Positions 60,629 through 64,000 of a stretch of DNA of 64,000 nt are shown here, piece by piece. Origin of the DNA: Peptococcus niger. GTDB taxonomy: Bacteria > Bacillota > Peptococcia > Peptococcales > Peptococcaceae. A program made the translations under genes and the position numbers. Position 1 is the first letter of the stretch. The number at the start of each line of letters is the position of its first letter. The stretch covers positions 178,710 to 242,709 of the forward strand of contig NZ_FNAF01000003.1 in NCBI RefSeq assembly GCF_900101835.1, given 5' to 3'. The notes under the pieces were generated by a model, which did not search any database, was not told the origin of the DNA, and worked only from the letters and a program-made list of their open reading frames with translations.

Positions 60629-61386
60629 TGATTGACAAAATGGATTTGAGCAACAAAGCCTCTAATCTTAGAAAAAAATTAGGAGAAGATGGAGAATCAC
60701 CTGTTGATATTTTTAAGTTGGTTCAAAAAATAGAAAATTTCACCCTTGTTTTCTATCCGATTGGTACTAATATTAGTGGTGCGTGTTATAAGGGAGAAAC
60801 TTCCAATGTTATAGTTATAAATTCAGATATGTCTGTTGGAAGACAAAGATTCTCTTTGGCACACGAGTTGTATCATTTGTATTTTGATGATTCAACTGTT
60901 AATGAAGTTAGTCCTACTATGATTGGTAGTGGTGATGAGAATGAAAAAAAAGCAGACCAATTTGCTTCTTATTTTTTAATTCCTTCTTCTTCTTTGTATG
61001 ATATGGTTGAAGATATAAAAGAAAATGAGAATAGAAAAGAGCTTAATATTGAAGACGTAATCAGAATAGAACAATATTATGGTGTAAGTCATAAAGCTAT
61101 GATATATAGACTATTAAATGAGGGATATCTTAAAAGTGAACAAACTAAAGATATGGAAATTGGCATTATAGAGACTGCAGCAAAATTAGGATATGATATA
61201 ACTCTTTATCGCCCATCACCGGAAAATAAAAAAAGAATAGTTCTTGGTAGCTATATTACATTATCTGAGAAACTATTGGAAAAAGAAATAATATCACAAG
61301 GCAAATACGAAGGTTTGTTATTGGATGCTTTTAGAGATGATATCGTATATGGAATTGATGGAGAGGAGGAGATGCCTCTTGACTGA
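60628..61386 (+). CDS. ImmA/IrrE family metallopeptidase
   Basis: A 252-residue protein with the zinc motif HELYH (about 79-83) inside 'RFSLAHELYHLYFDD', and downstream acidic residues. The family cleaves XRE repressors, such as ImmR of ICEBs1. Overlapping start with the XRE gene supports a functional pair. The C-terminal 60 residues are extra and not conserved in minimal ImmA. The PIN gene starts near its stop. Confidence 0.87.
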   Translation: MIDKMDLSNKASNLRKKLGEDGESPVDIFKLVQKIENFTLVFYPIGTNISGACYKGETSNVIVINSDMSVGRQRFSLAHELYHLYFDDSTVNEVSPTMIGSGDENEKKADQFASYFLIPSSSLYDMVEDIKENENRKELNIEDVIRIEQYYGVSHKAMIYRLLNEGYLKSEQTKDMEIGIIETAAKLGYDITLYRPSPENKKRIVLGSYITLSEKLLEKEIISQGKYEGLLLDAFRDDIVYGIDGEEEMPLD

Positions 61387-61798
61387 TTCTATATTTTTTG
61401 ACACTGACTGCATCTGTGCATTTTTATGGATCAATGAGGAAAGTTTGTTAGAAAAAATGTTTCCGGGTAAAATTGTTATTCCGAAAGAAGTTTATAATGA
61501 AATTGATAGACCAACGATTCCTCATTTAAAAACTAGAATAGATCAACTTATAGCTAATGGTTCAGCTATTGTTATGAGCATGGATATTAGCTCAGAAGAA
61601 TATGCCTTATATAGAGAACTGACAACTGATTTCGGAAGGAATAAAGTGATTGGCAGAGGAGAAGCAGCCTCCATATCTCTTGCAAAAAAGCATAACGGAG
61701 TTTTAGGAAGTAACAACCTTAGAGATGTTAGCTATTATATAAACAAGTATTCATTAAAAAATGTTACAACAGGAGACATATTAGTTGAAGCTTTTTAA
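61379..61798 (+). CDS. PIN-like domain protein, probably cut by an in-frame stop
   Basis: A 139-residue PIN-type nuclease-like protein: 'DSIFFDTDCICAFLW' with the first Asp, 'YNEI' with Glu, 'GRGEAASISLAKKH' and 'GSNNLRDV' with later acidic residues. I choose TTG 61379, 7 bp after GGAGGAG and overlapping the ImmA gene. After the TAA at 61796 the same frame stays open for 41 more codons to TAA 61922, with protein-like sequence ('GLITEQEGNTIW', 'RKIGANSFTEFLQR'). The gene may therefore be truncated by a nonsense mutation. Confidence 0.75.
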   Translation: MTDSIFFDTDCICAFLWINEESLLEKMFPGKIVIPKEVYNEIDRPTIPHLKTRIDQLIANGSAIVMSMDISSEEYALYRELTTDFGRNKVIGRGEAASISLAKKHNGVLGSNNLRDVSYYINKYSLKNVTTGDILVEAF

Positions 61799-62027
61799 AA
61801 AGGGCTTATCACAGAACAAGAGGGTAATACTATTTGGACAAATATGTTAAATAAGAAAAGAAAAATAGGAGCAAATTCATTTACAGAATTCCTTCAAAGG
61901 AGTAAACTCGATAACTCTAAATAAAATTAATTCATTGATTTAATAAAAAAGATATATTTATATGTGATGAAGTAAAAAACAACTTAATGATTTTGTGTTC
62001 AACAATTTTGTTCATAAGCTTTTCTAA

Positions 62028-62414
62028 CTAAGTATCTTTAGCAAAGAAAATATAAAAATAATGGCATATCCATTAGAAACAATTGTAGCTGAAAAATATG
62101 AAACCATAATCAGAAGAAATATAGCAACAACACGAATGAGAGACTTCTACGACCTATACACTCTCTACAAGCTGAAAAAAGATGAGATAGATTATGAAAT
62201 TTTAAAAGAAGCAATAGAGAGAACCTCAAACAAAAGAGGAAGCCAGGAGATGATGAAAGACTATGAGGAAATAATCGAGGACATAAAAAAAGATTCATAC
62301 CTAAGATCCTTGTGGGATGTATATCTCAGTGAAAATAAGTACATTGGAGATCTGAAGTTTGATAAAGTTATTGATGTAGTTATAATTTTATCAAATAGAG
62401 TTAACGAGATGTAA
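62028..62414 (+). pseudogene. AbiEii-type nucleotidyltransferase toxin, C-terminal remnant
   Basis: About 128 codons open from 62028; ATG 62061 lacks a ribosome site. 'MAYPLETIVAEKYETI' followed by 'TRMRDFYDLYTL' is typical of the C-terminal part of AbiEii, the toxin of type IV abortive-infection systems. The N-terminal nucleotidyltransferase core (GSxxD region) and the antitoxin AbiEi are missing. The interval 61925-62027 has only short AT-rich ORF pieces. Confidence 0.7.
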
Positions 62415-62492
62415 TATTCCAGACACTGTTTGGAATATTATAAGCAAGAGAAATTAAGTAAAAGAGAAGTGGAATTAATCTACTTCTTTTTT
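62412..62492 (+). terminator. hairpins after the AbiEii remnant
   Basis: A 9-bp stem (AATATTCCA/TGGAATATT, about 62412-62440) without T run is followed by a GAAGT/ACTTC hairpin (about 62466-62486) with T6. The interval 62493-62800 is AT-rich (no gene seen), with one more GCAGTC/GACTGC hairpin at about 62764-62779. Confidence 0.5.
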
Positions 62493-62807
62493 ATTTTACA
62501 TTAGAGGATTTAAAATTAAATAAATTTTATGCCAATTGCTTAGTCTTGTAGATAAGAAAAGAGATTTATAGAACTTAAAGATAGGAGAGTTTAATAAAAT
62601 CTTTTGACTTATAAAAAACAAAAATTGATAACAAAGTAAAAGAACATAAGAATGTTCGTATTTTGGTTTTAAAATCAAAAGAACAAGTAAAGAGTCAAGA
62701 TAAAGATGAAAAAACTAAGTAAAGTAAGAAATATTACAGCGAATGTACGAGGGATAAAATTCGGCAGTCTTTGGACTGCACTGATTTTTTATTTAATAAA
62801 AATATGG

Positions 62808-62813
62808 TATAAT
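62808..62813 (+). promoter_or_regulatory. -10 box before the small HTH gene
   Basis: TATAAT (62808-62813) lies 44 bp before ATG 62858. No good -35 box is seen in the T/A-rich DNA upstream. Confidence 0.4.
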
Positions 62814-62857
62814 ATACGAAGAAAAAATTCAATTATATGAACATTAAGGATGATATT

Positions 62858-63067
62858 ATGAAAATAAACTATAATGGGTTATGGAAACTTTTGATAGATA
62901 AAAATATGAATAAAAAAGATTTGCAGGAAAAGGTTGGGATTGCTCCAGCAACGATAGCAAAGATGGGTAAAGGTGAATTTGTTAGTATGGAAATTTTGTA
63001 CAGAATATGTATTTCTTTAGAGACTAATTTCGGGGAAATTATTTCTGTGGTGGAGGAGAATAAATGA
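62858..63067 (+). CDS. small Cro/CI-type HTH regulator
   Basis: A 69-residue protein of the HTH_26 type ('LWKLLIDKNMNKKDLQEKVG', 'ATIAKMGKGEFVSMEIL'). I choose ATG 62858 after AAGGATG; an in-frame ATG at 62837 lacks a ribosome site. It overlaps the SIR2 gene by ATGA, and such pairs are often autoregulated defence modules. Confidence 0.8.
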   Translation: MKINYNGLWKLLIDKNMNKKDLQEKVGIAPATIAKMGKGEFVSMEILYRICISLETNFGEIISVVEENK

Positions 63068-63687
63068 ACAATTTAATTGAGAAAAAAGAATTGATTGAAA
63101 TTGTTGAACAGGCATTGTATAGTGATGAATTAGCGATTTTTGCTGGTGCAGGACTTTCTATAAATGCTGGATACTATAATTGGGAAAAGTTATTAGAAAA
63201 ACCTGCAAAGGAATTGGAATTAGATATATCCAAAGAAAAGCATGATTTGATTTCTTTGGCTCAGTTTTATTGTAATAAAAAGAAAAGAAGTGCTATTAAT
63301 GAACTTTTATCAGATTCATTTCCCTCTAATAAAAAACCTACGGAAAACCATAATATATTATCACAGCTTCCAATTTCTACATATTGGACAACAAATTTTG
63401 ATGCGTTAATTGAAGACGCCTTGAAAGAAAACAATAAAAATGTTTCTGTCAGAAAGAATGATAAGGATTTACAGCTTTCATATAAAAATTATGATGCAGT
63501 TGTATATAAAATGCATGGAGATATTCAAAATCCATCTGATGCAGTAATAACTAGAGATGATTACGAAGAATATGGAATTAATAGTAGAAAATTATTTAGA
63601 GATGTTTTAGAAGGAACATTACTGACAAAGACTTTTTTATTTTTAGGATTCAGTTTTAGTGATCCTAATTTTAATTGTTCGCTTTAG
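63064..63687 (+). pseudogene. SIR2-domain protein truncated by an IS200-type element
   Basis: 207 residues of a SIR2-like NAD-binding domain: 'IFAGAGLSINAG' (about 26-37), 'YWTTNFDALIE' (about 107-117), 'VYKMHGDIQ' (about 147-155), 'FLFLGFSFSDPNFN' (about 190-203). The frame then ends three codons later, 10 bp before the hairpin end of the insertion element. SIR2 proteins of phage defence (for example DSR or SIR2-linked systems) are usually much longer, so the C-terminal effector or sensor part has been lost here. It is coupled to the HTH gene. Confidence 0.8.
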
Positions 63688-63990
63688 CATGAATAAACCA
63701 CCAGCTATGCTGGTGGTAGGAATAAAAAGCTTTAGCTTCAAGTAAAAAAAGAACCTCCTATGATAAAATTATTGTGTTATCGGCAATAAAATATCAAGGA
63801 GGTATCCATATGGACAAGAGAAGCTTAGCACATACAAGTTGGAATTGTAAGTATCATATCGTGTTTGCGCGAAAGTATAGGTGACAGGTTATCTACGGGA
63901 GATTGAAAGAAAACATAGGAAAAACGTTAAGAGACCTATGCAAGAGAAGTAGGTCAAATAAAGTATGAAAATAGGCGCTTTAGCGCCAAC
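63688..63990 (+). mobile_element. decayed IS200/IS605-type insertion sequence
   Basis: The left end has a perfect 9-bp hairpin (ACCACCAGC/GCTGGTGGT, 63697-63717). A tnpA-like gene begins at ATG 63810 behind CAAGGAGG, but ends at TGA 63882. Near the window end another hairpin (GGCGC/GCGCC, 63974-63987) could be the right end. The distance is much shorter than a full element (about 700 bp), so most of tnpA is deleted. Confidence 0.7.
63810..63967 (+). pseudogene. tnpA: IS200 transposase TnpA fragment
   Basis: Reads MDKRSLAHTSWNCKYHIVFA and KYR before an in-frame TGA (63882-63884). The frame then continues (QVIYGRLKENIGKTLRDLC) until about 63965. This is the N terminus of Y1 transposases of the IS200 family. 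The HUH motif and catalytic Tyr are missing, so it cannot transpose itself. Confidence 0.85.
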
Positions 63991-64000
63991 TGGGGATTTG

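Noticed and set aside
63697..63717. CRISPR-like repeat
   Set aside because: A single hairpin without repeated units; it fits an IS200/IS605 end.

Overview
The window looks like chromosomal DNA of a low-to-mid-GC Gram-positive bacterium of the Clostridia type. The evidence is the rplU-prp-rpmA block with an N-terminally extended L27, the order phoH-pgpH-ybeY-cdd-era, a class B sortase, LytTR and PhoP/PhoR signalling, and sigma-A style promoters. A Peptococcaceae-like organism would fit the 11-gene complex I operon without nuoE, nuoF or nuoG, but I cannot assign genus or species. No tRNA, rRNA or CRISPR array was seen.

Layout. 1-1.9 kb: DUF4037/DUF4125/MerR operon. 2.1-12.1 kb: nuoABCDHIJKLMN with its promoter and terminator. 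12.2-16.4 kb: quaternary-amine (OpuC-type) ABC importer, then ung. 16.4-17.4 kb: thiD. 17.4-24.3 kb: phosphate regulon pstSCAB-phoU-phoP-phoR with a candidate PhoP box. 24.3-36 kb: an accessory island of exported proteins, described below. 36-38.9 kb (minus): small protein, metallo-beta-lactamase hydrolase, divergent DEAD-box helicase, NUDIX hydrolase. 39-42.7 kb: sortase B, and copA on the minus strand. 42.8-59.8 kb: housekeeping (SpoU methyltransferase, two 4-TM proteins, adenine deaminase, L21 leader-rplU-prp-rpmA, membrane MutS-like ATPase, obg, phoH, pgpH, a ybeY-cdd fusion, era, mgtE, a CPBP protease, an rRNA m5U methyltransferase). 59.8-64 kb: an AT-rich, clearly foreign tail with HTH/ImmA/PIN genes, a broken AbiEii, an HTH+SIR2 pair cut short, and a decayed IS200-type element.

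The most interesting system is the 24.3-36 kb island. Three promoters there carry two 9-bp direct repeats (GACCAYATA) with exactly 12 bp between them, and the second repeat lies exactly 24 bp upstream of the -10 hexamer in all three. This is the layout expected for a LytTR-family response regulator, and the only LytTR regulator in the window, with its GHKL kinase, lies between them. The controlled genes encode secreted proteins: an Amidase_6-type hydrolase, copper-amine-oxidase-N-like proteins and unknown proteins. The kinase/regulator operon also encodes two small exported proteins that look like paralogues. The effector genes are mosaic: a 112-bp 5' segment (signal peptide plus about 13 residues) is 111/112 identical in two otherwise unrelated genes, and a 3' segment is shared with a truncated gene. 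I infer a LytTR-controlled, recombining exported-protein locus. No AgrB/AgrD-type signal genes are visible.

Region by region the genes fit together as energy conservation (nuo), osmoprotection, phosphate sensing, an environment-facing secreted arsenal, copper export, and ribosome/cell-cycle GTPase housekeeping, ending in a graveyard of defence and toxin-antitoxin genes.
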